Notes: generated by a model from the letters alone, not told the origin. A DNA stretch of 64,000 nt from DAISVY01 sp036826635 (GCA_036826635.1 DAISVY010000002.1:1-64000), one strand, 5' to 3'; counted from the first letter of the stretch, positions 35,393 to 44,866 are shown. Numbers and translations: made by a program.

Positions 35393-36208
35393 CTAAGCAA
35401 CCGTCGTTTGATGCAGGTGAACATCGGTTTGCGGGAAAGGAATAGATATCCCTTCCGCGTCGAAAGTCAGTTTTACTTTTTCGGTAAGGTCAAAATAGAC
35501 CCCCCAGTAATCGGCCGTCTTGACCCAGGGCCTGACCACGAAATTGACCGAGCTGTCGGCCAGTTCCGACACAGCCACCATCGGCGCCGGATCAGCCAAC
35601 ACCCGCGGATCGTCCCGAACGATTCGTTCCAGTATTTCTTTGGCTTTGCGGATATCATCGCCGTAACCGATACCGAAAACAAGATCGACACGCCGGTTTT
35701 CGAGAGCCGAATAGTTGACGATGTTTCCGCCGGTAATACCGCTGTTGGGAATAATAATCCTCTTGTTGTCGGGCGTTTTCATAATGGTGCTGAAAATGTG
35801 AATTTCTTCCACCACTCCGGCACTGCCACCGGCTTCAACGTAGTCACCGCTCTTGAAGGGACGGAAAATTATGAGCATCACTCCCGAGGCAAAATTCGAC
35901 AGCGATCCCTGAAGAGCGAAACCAATAGCCAAACCGGCCGCGCCGATAACCGCAACGAACGAAGCGGTCTGAACACCCAGCGTTCCCAAAGCGGCAATAA
36001 CCACGAACGTCAGCAACGAAATCCTGGTGAGTGCAACCACGAATTTCGTCAGGGTCTCTTCAGCCTTACCCCGATTCATCAATCGCCGCACGACGCCGGC
36101 CAGGATACTCACGACCATCCGACCGAAGATGAGGATAGCAACAGCACCTACGATTCGCATACCGTAGAGCGTGCCCCAATCCACGATTGTATTAATCCAG
36201 CTTTCCAC
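35393..36208 (-). CDS. mscS: Small-conductance mechanosensitive channel
   Basis: MscS-type channel of 271 residues. Three membrane spans lie in the first 110 residues; the pore-lining TM3 is 'VIGAAGLAIGFALQGSLSNFASGVMLIIFRPF', with its Gly/Ala packing. The beta domain ('GDYVEAGGSAGVVEEIHIFSTIMKTPDNKRIIIPNS') and the alpha/beta C-terminal domain follow. It starts with GTG, and AGGAGG lies six bases upstream. It protects cells from osmotic downshock by opening under membrane tension. Confidence 0.95.
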   Translation of the reverse strand: MESWINTIVDWGTLYGMRIVGAVAILIFGRMVVSILAGVVRRLMNRGKAEETLTKFVVALTRISLLTFVVIAALGTLGVQTASFVAVIGAAGLAIGFALQGSLSNFASGVMLIIFRPFKSGDYVEAGGSAGVVEEIHIFSTIMKTPDNKRIIIPNSGITGGNIVNYSALENRRVDLVFGIGYGDDIRKAKEILERIVRDDPRVLADPAPMVAVSELADSSVNFVVRPWVKTADYWGVYFDLTEKVKLTFDAEGISIPFPQTDVHLHQTTVA

Positions 36209-36583
36209 AATAACCTCCTGCTTTTCTTTGGCTTAGTGCTTTTGTTTACTCATGATTTGCGGGCCGAGACAGCCGTAACGCCCCCTGCCGAAACAACCCA
36301 ATGAAACCGACACGGAAAATTTCGACACACCACATGGCTTGAATTGAAGGGAGATGAACATAAACCACCGCTCATGCGAAATGCCCCCATCGTCGCAATT
36401 CTCACCCCACGCTGTTTTCAGCCTTAAAACTGATCCGATGTCGCGGAGACAGAACGGGGTACCGGAGAACCGATCCGGCGATAAGCGGCATATTGGTATC
36501 TTCGTACACTATGAAGGCGGGCCCCACGATCTGAATTGCAGAATCTCGTAAGCTGTGCTGTTCCGGCACTCAAAACCATCAGG
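36209..36583. other. 375-bp gap between mscS and the T6SS cluster
   Basis: I see no promoter, repeat, RNA or terminator that I can support here. A 65-codon open frame (36354-36551, plus strand) has a purine-rich stretch directly touching its ATG, too close to act as a ribosome site, and its product looks like non-coding translation. Confidence 0.4.
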
Positions 36584-37117
36584 TCATTTACTTTCGAGAA
36601 AAACGTCCTCGGCTATCCTGGCCGTGTAGACCTGATTCGTCGGAATTTCCCCCTGCGTCCCCTTGATGAACAGCCCAAAAATAAACAGGTAGGACAGAGT
36701 CTTGCGGCTTTTTCCCTTAGCCTCTTCCGTACCGGAAAGCTTGATGCGGTCTTCCCCGACGATTTCATACGGTCCTTTGGCCGCCAGATCCACAAACTCG
36801 ACCGTAATGCGGCCGGGCTTGCCGGCTCTTTTGGCTTTTTCCACCTCACCTATCACGGCTGTGCCCTGGGCACCTTTTTCCACGATGACCTCGCCGCCGA
36901 CAACAATCGGCTCAGCCAACGAGATAAGCACCGGCACACCCGCCACCGAATGCCCGGAGGAAACCCTGATATTGGGATCAAACGTGACCTTGACCTCCAG
37001 ACCCGAATTCAGCAACACCTTGCCCGCCATAGCCGACCCGGCGAGACAACCAACGATTATCGCCAAAACCAACAGTTTTCCGCAGAACCCAATGACCGTT
37101 TTTCCGTTTCGCATCAT
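36584..37117 (-). CDS. Exported protein ending the T6SS gene run
   Basis: The protein has 177 residues with a signal peptide (about 1-31, ending 'GSAMA'), GAGGGAG upstream and no lipobox cysteine at the cleavage site. The mature part is beta-rich ('GLEVKVTFDPNIRVSSGHSVAGVPVLISLAEPIVVGGEVIVEKG'), predicted periplasmic. It follows the TssM-like gene by 43 bp on the same strand. In other T6SSs the membrane complex includes the outer-membrane lipoprotein TssJ. This protein sits in a suitable place to be a periplasmic partner but has no visible similarity to TssJ. Function is unknown. Confidence 0.7.
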   Translation of the reverse strand: MMRNGKTVIGFCGKLLVLAIIVGCLAGSAMAGKVLLNSGLEVKVTFDPNIRVSSGHSVAGVPVLISLAEPIVVGGEVIVEKGAQGTAVIGEVEKAKRAGKPGRITVEFVDLAAKGPYEIVGEDRIKLSGTEEAKGKSRKTLSYLFIFGLFIKGTQGEIPTNQVYTARIAEDVFLESK

Positions 37118-37159
37118 TCGCTCCCTCTGTCTGCCACCCTGCGTTCGACCGATGATTTC

Positions 37160-39358
37160 CTATTCAAGCACCGGGAGTCGCTCTGTCAGCGGCGGCGTAA
37201 AGCGCACGGTGACTTCGATACCGACATTCTTGAAGGAAAGTCCTTTTTCCAACTCAAACAAGGCATATTTGCCGGATTTGACATCCTGATCGCAGGCATT
37301 CTTGCCCCAGTTGTAGGCGTGGCCCGAAGTATCAAGAGCCACATGAATATCCTGTCCCGGCTTCCACTTGAAAGTCACTTCGTCTCCCCGGAAGTACATG
37401 GTCTTATTATTCCAGGCGGCGTTTTCACCGGTTTCGGTAATCTCGAAATAGAGTGGGGTTTTCTCGGGCACGGTTTCGAACTTGCACGTATACTCTCGCT
37501 CGCGATCCCACTGGCGCACCTGCCGGATATACCGGTCAATCATGTTAAGATGCTCGGAGTCGGAACGACTCAGCTTGCGCCTGATTTTCTCCAGATCTCG
37601 GACCGCTCCTTCAAGACGATATTTGGGATCGGAGTTGTTATTGATATTGTTTACGATCTCATCGCTGAATTCAAAAGCCGTAGACTGCGCGATGACCTGC
37701 TCGACCTGTTTTATCTCGTGCTGACGCAGGGCATCGTCGAGGCTCTTTTCGGCCGATGATATCTCTTTGGCAAAACGGGCCTGGTCCTGATCCACCTGAC
37801 GCTTGACCGTATTCCAGAGAGCGGTATCACTCCGGTCAATCAGGGCCTTGGCAAAAAGAGACCAGTGATTCAATACTCGGTCGGAACGCCGATACAGCTC
37901 CGAAGTCTCGTTCCCCTTGTGAAACGATTCCAGATCGGCCAGGACTTTTTCATAATCGGCCTCAAGATTAAGCGAGGAATCGTTCAGATTCACGGTGGGC
38001 CAACGGGAGGTATCCGCAACGAGTACGGCCAGATCGTTGATGCGTCGATCCAGTCGCTTGACGGCGTCGGCCGCGTCAAAATCATCGTATACGTTACGCA
38101 CTCGGCCGGCCGGCGAAACGAAAGCCGGGAAGAGATTCTTGACCACCCATGACGACTCGTAATTCCGGTAGGCCCGGATTATTTTCCCGCGTTCTTCACT
38201 GCTGGTGTTGATGATATTGCCGTCGTAGGGCTTCATCGTGTTTCGCTCAACCGTCTGCGTACGCGCCAGGAGATATTGGAAATGGTAAAGGTATGGCAGA
38301 GAATAACAGACAACCCAAATAGCGGCAAGAGCCGCCACCCAACGGGTAACACGCCGCAGGCGAGAGATTCGGCGATTACGCAGCACCGCCTTCAACAACC
38401 AGTAGAAAGGCTCTTTTACCCCTATGGGGGTGATTTTCCGCGGCGGAGCATAGATCGACCGGCCGATGTCGGCCCCGATTTTCTCCGGAGTCTGCCCGGT
38501 AGCGGAAGTGAAAAAGATCTGAAAATCGAGCGTTCTCCCCAGCACTGCCCGGAGGAACGGTCGCAGCCGGAGAAACACCTCGCGCACACTGGCCGCCCAG
38601 GTCGGATTGCCTGAAATACGGGACGAGGAAAGCATCCGTTCCATCAACAGATCAAAATCCTCCGCCAGCAGGCTTTCCGATTCCGGCGGCACCAATATCG
38701 TCTGGTCTTCGCCGGTGAAACCGGGCAAAACATCGGCTTTCGTTATCACCAGCGCCACGGGGATGGGCAGCCTTGAACCCAGGGGAGCAATAGCCTCGAT
38801 CAGGTTGACAAAAGCCGCCGCATGAGCCTGGCTCCGCACCTCGGCCTTGAGTACCTTGGGATCGAAGAAAAAGAGCAGGCCGTCGCACCCGGTCATGAAA
38901 TCCATGACTTTTTCTTTGTCGTCGCCCGAAGCCGAGATAGCGACCGCTTTACCGTTGTAATCATAACTGACCACGCCGACCCTCTTGCTGCGGTCGAGGG
39001 TGGCGTTGAATATCAGCGGGAGATCTCGCTCGGTTGGGTCCGGGAACTTCTTTTCGCCTACCAGATCAATCGCGGTGCCGGAATCAACGGCCGTAGAAAG
39101 CCCCCAGATAGAGCGATAGTGCCGGAGAAACTCACTGGCCGTAGCGTTGTCGGTCACCGATATCTGAAGATCACGGGCGATCTTACTCTCTTCATAGAGA
39201 ATGGAAAAATAAACCGTCTTACCGCTGTTGGCATGACCGAATACACCCAGCCGGACACCCGACGGCCATTTGAAAGCAGAGGCGCCTTTTTTCTTCTTTC
39301 TTCCCCCGGCCGCTTTGGCGCCCTTCTTGAATACCTTGAATATCTTACCCAGCTTCAT
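37160..39358 (-). CDS. tssM: Reduced TssM-like membrane GTPase/NTPase
   Basis: The protein has 732 residues. A basic N-terminus precedes a GTPase-like domain with Walker A 'GHANSGKT' (41-48) and 'TKAD' (206-209). A single membrane span lies near residues 337-360 ('WVAALAAIWVVCYSLPYLYHF'), followed by a roughly 370-residue helical, coiled-coil-rich region predicted to be periplasmic. Canonical TssM/IcmF is about 1,100-1,200 residues with two N-terminal spans before the NTPase and a large periplasmic domain. The order NTPase-span-periplasm and the position after TssL support a minimal TssM. The alternative is an unrelated GTPase recruited to the same role. Confidence 0.65.
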   Translation of the reverse strand: MKLGKIFKVFKKGAKAAGGRKKKKGASAFKWPSGVRLGVFGHANSGKTVYFSILYEESKIARDLQISVTDNATASEFLRHYRSIWGLSTAVDSGTAIDLVGEKKFPDPTERDLPLIFNATLDRSKRVGVVSYDYNGKAVAISASGDDKEKVMDFMTGCDGLLFFFDPKVLKAEVRSQAHAAAFVNLIEAIAPLGSRLPIPVALVITKADVLPGFTGEDQTILVPPESESLLAEDFDLLMERMLSSSRISGNPTWAASVREVFLRLRPFLRAVLGRTLDFQIFFTSATGQTPEKIGADIGRSIYAPPRKITPIGVKEPFYWLLKAVLRNRRISRLRRVTRWVAALAAIWVVCYSLPYLYHFQYLLARTQTVERNTMKPYDGNIINTSSEERGKIIRAYRNYESSWVVKNLFPAFVSPAGRVRNVYDDFDAADAVKRLDRRINDLAVLVADTSRWPTVNLNDSSLNLEADYEKVLADLESFHKGNETSELYRRSDRVLNHWSLFAKALIDRSDTALWNTVKRQVDQDQARFAKEISSAEKSLDDALRQHEIKQVEQVIAQSTAFEFSDEIVNNINNNSDPKYRLEGAVRDLEKIRRKLSRSDSEHLNMIDRYIRQVRQWDREREYTCKFETVPEKTPLYFEITETGENAAWNNKTMYFRGDEVTFKWKPGQDIHVALDTSGHAYNWGKNACDQDVKSGKYALFELEKGLSFKNVGIEVTVRFTPPLTERLPVLE

Positions 39359-39387
39359 ATCAGCCCATCAATTGCGAAAACCTGAAA

Positions 39388-40305
39388 TCACCGACCGCTC
39401 TGTTGTTGTAGTTCGTCAGCATGTTCCACGAGTGTGTTCAGTTGTGTCTCGGAATACGATTTCCACTTCGACGGAACGTATATCGCCAGCAGAATGCAAA
39501 TTACTATGATAATGGAGCAATACAAATACGCCGCGTTGCGCTGGGACATCACGAGACGAAAATATCGCCAGCTCGAAAAAGCCCCGGCCAGTTTACCGCC
39601 GAACTCACGCAGCCACTCGCTCACCCGGGCCCAGAAATTGGACGTCTTGAGATAGCCCCATTCCGAGAGATGTTCGCGGTGGGTCCGTCCCCGGGCCGCC
39701 AGCTTCGAGAAACCGTTGACCTGCTGCAAATGGAATTCCAGCGAGGAACGATCCTTGAGCAGATCGGCGCCGAGTTCCCGTCTCCGCCGGGCAAGATGGA
39801 GGAATTTCGACGGGTCAGTCAAACCGCCGAATGCTTCCGGCGACATCTCGGCGTCGAAACGACCGCCGTAGCGATTCATATAACGGGCGATCTCTTCAAG
39901 AAAGAACGTGTTGAGCCTAAGATTCCAGTTAAGAGCACCGTCGGCAAACAACATCGGCACCAGATATTTCTCGAAATACGGAATATCCTGCTTAACTTCG
40001 CGAAGCGAGCGACAATACAGATAGCTCTGATTGGACTGGCCGTCGACGTCGGCCTCGGCCTCGAAATAAGTAATCAGAAGCTGAACCGTGAGCTGCCGAA
40101 GGTCCGACTTGTTCAACGGTATTTGTTTGATCTGAGAGATAAAGAAATGATCGGTTTCGACAGCTTTCTCCCGCTCCTTGCGAAGCGCCTGAAAGACCGC
40201 ATAAACACCCTGGTAAGTCTGAAGAAAAGCCTCGGTGTCGAACTCGCCGGGCCGATCTTCAAAACGGCTCAAATAGGCAAAGAGGTCTTTTATATATGCG
40301 TTCAT
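39388..40305 (-). CDS. tssL: TssL-like (DotU family) inner-membrane protein
   Basis: The protein has 305 residues. A helical cytoplasmic domain ('LRQLTVQLLITYFEAEADVDGQ', 'FEKYLVPMLFADGALNWN', 'LNTFFLEEIARYMNRYGG', 'FGGLTDPSKFLHLARRRRELG') resembles the hook-shaped DotU/TssL domain. It is followed by one C-terminal membrane span (about 258-280) and a short periplasmic tail. This is the C-tail-anchored topology of TssL. It lies between tssK and the TssM-like gene, the usual neighbours. Bacteroidetes-type T6SSs normally lack TssL. Similarity is by pattern, not alignment. Confidence 0.7.
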   Translation of the reverse strand: MNAYIKDLFAYLSRFEDRPGEFDTEAFLQTYQGVYAVFQALRKEREKAVETDHFFISQIKQIPLNKSDLRQLTVQLLITYFEAEADVDGQSNQSYLYCRSLREVKQDIPYFEKYLVPMLFADGALNWNLRLNTFFLEEIARYMNRYGGRFDAEMSPEAFGGLTDPSKFLHLARRRRELGADLLKDRSSLEFHLQQVNGFSKLAARGRTHREHLSEWGYLKTSNFWARVSEWLREFGGKLAGAFSSWRYFRLVMSQRNAAYLYCSIIIVICILLAIYVPSKWKSYSETQLNTLVEHADELQQQSGR

Positions 40306-40338
40306 TAACCCTGACTGCGCACCCGGCGGGCAGCCTCC

Positions 40339-41775
40339 TTACTGCGTATAAACGAACAAATCCATTTTCCCCAGACGACTGAACGTCCGGGCATCATGAA
40401 CCCCGCGGAAAATCATGGTAAGCTTCTTCACGGACTGCGACTGCAGCATATCCCGAGGATGCAGCGCGACTTTATCGCCATAAGTCACGGCGTCCGATTC
40501 TACCGGGTCGGTCTCCCCCAGGCCGCGTGCTTCGTTAAGGCCCAGCCGTACCTGCATACTCGACCAGTCCTGAAGGCTGAACAAACCCTTCGCCAGAAGG
40601 ATCACGGTATCGGTCATGGGCCGAGGTTCGGTCAGGGTTACCTCAAGGTAGATCAACTCTCCCACTTGTTCCATCCTGGTCCCGGAGTATTTGGCTAACT
40701 GGTACGTACGCCCGGCATACGATATCGAATCCGTAGCCACGGCCTGCGGTCCGAGCTGGTCCGCCTCCACCTGGGCCAGATAGGCCATGAGTCCCTTTAT
40801 CTGTTCGAGAATGTTCTCAACAGTTCGGACATGCCCACCGATATCCTCGTGATTGTAATGAGCCATCAGGAAATCATCAATCGACCGCATGAAGTAGCTG
40901 ATATCCGAGTCCGTCTGTTTGACGAAGAACTTCTCGTGGACGTAATCCTTCACCCCGGGATTAAGAATAAGCAGAGCGTTGAAGAACCGGAACAGGCGAC
41001 GGAAAAATATAACCATACCGAGAGGATGTCCGGCGTTGACCCCCGGTATGAATTCATCTAATGAAGTCGAAAGATAGCGCACGAACTCGAAGATAGTATT
41101 GCGCAGGGCAGTATAGAGATCGGTACTGACCCCGGCGGCGTTGATACTGGCAAACGCCCGATTGCCTATGGCCAAAAGAGTCTCCAGACGGCTGCGCAGA
41201 TCGACCACTTTCTGGTGCAGGTGTTCGTCGGCATAAAGACTGACACAGGGCGGGAAATAACCGCTCACCGGTCTGACTTCGGTTCCCGTGACTTCAAGAA
41301 GAGCAAGCTGAAGCAACTGGCCTTCCGACACCCCGGGCCGTTCGCCCAGATGCAACCGATAATCAAAAGCACGATAAGGAAGCCGGGGAATGTCTTCCTG
41401 AGAATCAGGTGAACCGGTGGCCATTTTCTCGGCCGCACCCACACTGAGGAAAACCGGAATCTCACCGACTGTCATTGCCGCCGATGTTTGCACCGGCGGT
41501 GACGTGGCTTCATTGATCTCGATAACATAACCGTCAGCGGTTATTGCCTGACACCTGATTACCTCCACCCGCAATTGATTACCGCTGATACCGGCGTTCA
41601 AAATCAGACCCGGTTGCGCTCCCTTGCCTTTGCGCATCAGGCCGTAACTGTCGCCGGTCGGCATCGCATACCAGCGGGCCAGGTCCTGAAAGAACTTCTC
41701 TTGTTCCTTAAGATGCTGCTCGTTCAGGAGCATTCCGTCCTGCCAGTTGACGGAGTATAACTTCAAGTTGCTCAT
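40339..41775 (-). CDS. tssK: T6SS baseplate protein TssK
   Basis: The protein has 478 residues. It begins 'VNWQDGMLLNEQHLKEQEKFFQDLARWY', the characteristic TssK start (WxxGMLLxxQH). Conserved features continue with the beta-sandwich shoulder region and the helical neck ('EFVRYLSTSLDEFIPG'). The C-terminal head domain probably contacts the membrane complex. TssK trimers connect the TssEFG wedge to TssL/TssM. The gene lies 83 bp after tssG, and no clear ribosome site is visible. Confidence 0.88.
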   Translation of the reverse strand: MSNLKLYSVNWQDGMLLNEQHLKEQEKFFQDLARWYAMPTGDSYGLMRKGKGAQPGLILNAGISGNQLRVEVIRCQAITADGYVIEINEATSPPVQTSAAMTVGEIPVFLSVGAAEKMATGSPDSQEDIPRLPYRAFDYRLHLGERPGVSEGQLLQLALLEVTGTEVRPVSGYFPPCVSLYADEHLHQKVVDLRSRLETLLAIGNRAFASINAAGVSTDLYTALRNTIFEFVRYLSTSLDEFIPGVNAGHPLGMVIFFRRLFRFFNALLILNPGVKDYVHEKFFVKQTDSDISYFMRSIDDFLMAHYNHEDIGGHVRTVENILEQIKGLMAYLAQVEADQLGPQAVATDSISYAGRTYQLAKYSGTRMEQVGELIYLEVTLTEPRPMTDTVILLAKGLFSLQDWSSMQVRLGLNEARGLGETDPVESDAVTYGDKVALHPRDMLQSQSVKKLTMIFRGVHDARTFSRLGKMDLFVYTQ

Positions 41776-41858
41776 CCAATTACCCCAAGTAAGTATCTAA
41801 TCTATCTACTGGTCTCGGCCAAGTCAAGTTAGTACCCCAATCAAGCCGATATGACCTT

Positions 41859-42788
41859 TCACTGCTTTGCTTCCTGTAACCGGGTAGCGTAACCGAGGTA
41901 GCTGCCGCCGTCTTCCCTGCCCAGAACCAGTCCCGGTACAACCGGCCTGAGAGCCAAACGATAAACGAGATTGCCGGGCATAGCCAGTTTCAGCAGCCAC
42001 TCCAGTTTCTCCCGCTGCCGCTGACCGGGCAGCAAGCCCCTTACCTGCTGCGGCTTTACACCACCCAAAACGACCCGATAGGCCGAATCGCATTCCACGA
42101 ACGACCGTCCGAGAACGGTCTGCCGACCCAGACGTCCCCCAAAACCACCCAGATGATATTGAAGCTCCGCCGGAATATCATACCGCCCGGGGGTATTTTC
42201 GACTATCTCACACTCGAAACCAAAAAACAGGCGAATCACCCAGGCCACGGCTTCGGCATTGCCACCCCAGGCATGAAGAGCCGGAAGCAACGAAGCCAGA
42301 AGCAGAAGTTCGGACTGATCAAGATCGACCGCGGGCAATGTCACCCCGAACGTGTCGATAAATTTTTCTACCTGAGCCCGGTCAAGGTAGCCGAAATTCA
42401 GTTTCAGGATGTGATATTGCGACCAGACACGGTAGCGGACAACCGCGGCGTCAAACGGGGCCATCAGGTGACGCGCGCGTTCCTCCCAGCCGGAACGGTC
42501 GGCGGTGGTATCTCCCAGACCGTAGAAAAACTGGTAGGGAATCTCATCGACCGCGCTGGGATAACCCACCTCAAGGACAATCTTCGAATCCGGTCCTATC
42601 TCCGTACCCGGCGGCGGTGACTGCCAACAGATTTCCCCCCGGTAGTTTTCGTATTCCCCCACCGCAAGCACGTCCACCCGGGTAATGTCCACCCCCAGAC
42701 GCATCAATTCCAGAAGCGCCGTAACCGCGTGCATGGACACCCGGCGACTGACAAAGTCGGGCATGGACTGAGGCAGAGTCGGATTCAT
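41859..42788 (-). CDS. tssG: TssG with N-terminal PASTA-like domain
   Basis: Protein of 309 residues whose start overlaps the tssF stop (ATGA). Residues about 25-78 ('GVDITRVDVLAVGEYENYRG', then 'QSPPPGTEIGPDSKIVLEVG') have the PASTA pattern xxxQSPxPGxxVxxGSxVxLxV. The remainder is TssG-like, with the hallmark 'LGGFGGRLGRQTVLGRSFVECDSAYRVVLGGV' and a late 'LLPGQRQREKLEWLLKL', corresponding to the ImpH/VasB family (usually 330-350 residues). Canonical TssG has no PASTA domain, so this is an uncommon fusion. TssG links TssF and TssK in the baseplate wedge. Confidence 0.8.
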   Translation of the reverse strand: MNPTLPQSMPDFVSRRVSMHAVTALLELMRLGVDITRVDVLAVGEYENYRGEICWQSPPPGTEIGPDSKIVLEVGYPSAVDEIPYQFFYGLGDTTADRSGWEERARHLMAPFDAAVVRYRVWSQYHILKLNFGYLDRAQVEKFIDTFGVTLPAVDLDQSELLLLASLLPALHAWGGNAEAVAWVIRLFFGFECEIVENTPGRYDIPAELQYHLGGFGGRLGRQTVLGRSFVECDSAYRVVLGGVKPQQVRGLLPGQRQREKLEWLLKLAMPGNLVYRLALRPVVPGLVLGREDGGSYLGYATRLQEAKQ

Positions 42789-44459
42789 CGCGCCTGCATC
42801 TCCACCTGATACTGCGTGTTGACGGGAGAGCGAGCTTTCAGAAAACTGCCCAGCCGTTCACGCAATAACTGCAATTCTTCGTCGGAATAGAAATCCGTTT
42901 CCGCCACCTGTACTTTCACGACAATGCAACGTCGCACCCCGTGGGCCGAACGCTGAACCCCGTTTTCACAATGAACCGACTGTACGCGCCGATCAAACGT
43001 ACGTGCCCAGTCGGCGATATCGTCGAAAGTCAGGGCTCGGTCACGACCGCGGATTCGTGCCGAGACTTCAGTAAGTACCTGCTCTTCGGTCTTGGCCGGA
43101 ACAGCCCCCCTGATTTCGGTGAGATTGCGACAGTCGGATATACCGGGATGGCTCTCGTACAACTCCGTAATCCTGCCTGCCTCGATTCCGTTCGCGCTCA
43201 CTCCTTCGGTAATGGCATACCTGACCGTAATCGACTCCGGCGGGACGGCAAGCGCCGTCGAAAAATCAAACCACAGAATCAACCGCTTGCCCCGTTCCTC
43301 CAGCGTGTAAGTGTGCTCGACCGTCCCGGCCGCAACATCATAGCGCGGGCGGTAATCGTTACCATGCGAGTCCGTGACACCGGTTATTTCCAGAATGTTG
43401 TCGATTTCCTCAGGCAATTCGATATCCACGAGCCGATTGCCGGCCGTGTGCTTGTAAACCGTCTGTTCGTTGCGATTGGTAGCGATAAAACAGCCGAAAT
43501 CGACCCCGACACCACTGAAAAGCGCCTGTCGGTCACCGCGCGGCGGGAGTTCCAGCTCTATCCAGTAGTATTCTCCCTCTTTGTCGAAAGATTCATCGGT
43601 CGGCAGGTTCAACCGGCGCACCACCGCTCCCCCGGAACCTACCCGCCTCCAACCGCTGAGGAACGAACCCGGAAGAATCAGAAAGTTGTCTTTGAGATCA
43701 CGGAAAACGTCACTGCCGGTGCGAAAACCTCCCCAGGGGTAAGGCCGATCTTCACGGTCGACGAACATCCGTTCGATGCTGTCCTGCAAGCCCGGACAGA
43801 AAACTTTCTGAGAAGCGAACTCGCCGTTGTCATCGGACGCCCGCCAGCGAGCCCAGCGCAGTTGGTTCAGGACTTCCGGCTTACCCTGAAGATAGACACT
43901 GGCCCCTTTGAGATCCGAAGCATGACCACTCCAGTGAATAACAAGATACATGCGGCGGGCCTCACCGGCCGGAGGAGCCGAATTCTTTCGGGATGGAGCC
44001 GCACCGACAGAACCGGTCAGAATGGGGACCGACTGAAAACGGTCGCCGACCTCAAGAAGGACTTTGATTAACCTGGCCGAAGCCAGTTTTTCGTTACGTT
44101 GTGGCGCGAAAAAAAAAAGCCCGGCCGCCTTCGCGCTCTTCTTTGTAGTAGAACCGGGTGTGAGTGTCAACCTCCACCACGGGGTCGTTCAGCTCACATT
44201 TGAGCACCGTGTGCGCCGGCACCGGCCAGCGCCGAACTTCAGGGCAAACGGACCTCACCAGCGAATCGGCGGCGATATCCCACAACTCGTCGACCCGACC
44301 GTCGATACGCGAAAGCTGATGAGCATACAGGTTCAGGAGTATCCTGAGAATGGGATCCATCCGTTCGGGTGAGCCCGAAATATCCGGGTTCCAGGCTCGC
44401 AGTTCCCGAAACATGTCGGCGAATATCTTCTCCCGACTGTGCGATTTATCTTTGCTCAT
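42785..44459 (-). CDS. tssF: TssF, interrupted by a frameshift at a T10 run
   Basis: Baseplate protein TssF (ImpG/VasA), encoded in two frames. The first part (44459-44094) starts 'MSKDKSHSREKIFADMFRELRAW', continues with 'RMDPILRILLNLYAHQLSRIDGRVDELWD', a typical TssF N-terminus, and stops at 44094 after 'GRAFFFRATT'. The second part (to 42785) begins in the next frame with 'FFFAPQRNEKLASARLIKVLLEV' and carries the rest of TssF. The switch is at ten T in the coding strand (plus-strand positions 44109-44118). With nine T the protein is one 557-residue chain of normal length. GAGGAAAG precedes the ATG. Slippage-dependent expression, a mutation or an assembly error are all possible. Confidence 0.85.
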
Positions 44460-44480
44460 AAACTTTCCTCAACAGCCATG

Positions 44481-44858
44481 CTATCCCAGATGGTAGTTGG
44501 CCTCAAATTTCTGTTCCTGGTCGTCATCATCACGGAAATTGCCGGTTACTTTCACGGTTATTCCCAAAGCCCGAGCTTCAAAACGATCCTCCGGCGAGAA
44601 AGAGACGGATATGTTGTACAACCGTTTCTCGAACGAATCCACGGCGTTGCGCAAACTGGCCCGGATATCGGAACGGCTGGTCGCCAGAAGATCGGCGAAC
44701 TCCTTTTCCCAGATATTACAACCGAACTCCGGCATAAAGCCGATACGTCCCGCCCGCGTACTCAGTATAAGCCCCACCGTATGCATGATCGACTCGCGCA
44801 GATCACCGCGACCGAGATAGTCATGCTTGAGACGATATGGCAGGGTCAGGTATTCCAT
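44481..44858 (-). CDS. tssE: T6SS baseplate protein TssE (gp25-like)
   Basis: Protein of 125 residues of the phage T4 gp25 family. It contains 'LRESIMHTVGLILSTRAGRIGFMPEFGCNIWEKEF' with the conserved pattern SIxxxIxxLLxTRxGxRxxxPxFG. The C-terminal strands 'ARALGITVKVTGNF' follow. TssE starts sheath polymerisation at the baseplate through its EPR-like core. It lies 8 bp after vgrG and 22 bp before tssF. Confidence 0.9.
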   Translation of the reverse strand: MEYLTLPYRLKHDYLGRGDLRESIMHTVGLILSTRAGRIGFMPEFGCNIWEKEFADLLATSRSDIRASLRNAVDSFEKRLYNISVSFSPEDRFEARALGITVKVTGNFRDDDDQEQKFEANYHLG

Positions 44859-44866
44859 AGACGGCG

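Noticed and set aside
36354..36551. 65-codon open frame between mscS and the T6SS cluster
   Set aside because: The purine-rich stretch touches the ATG directly, the product has no recognisable pattern, and no promoter is visible.
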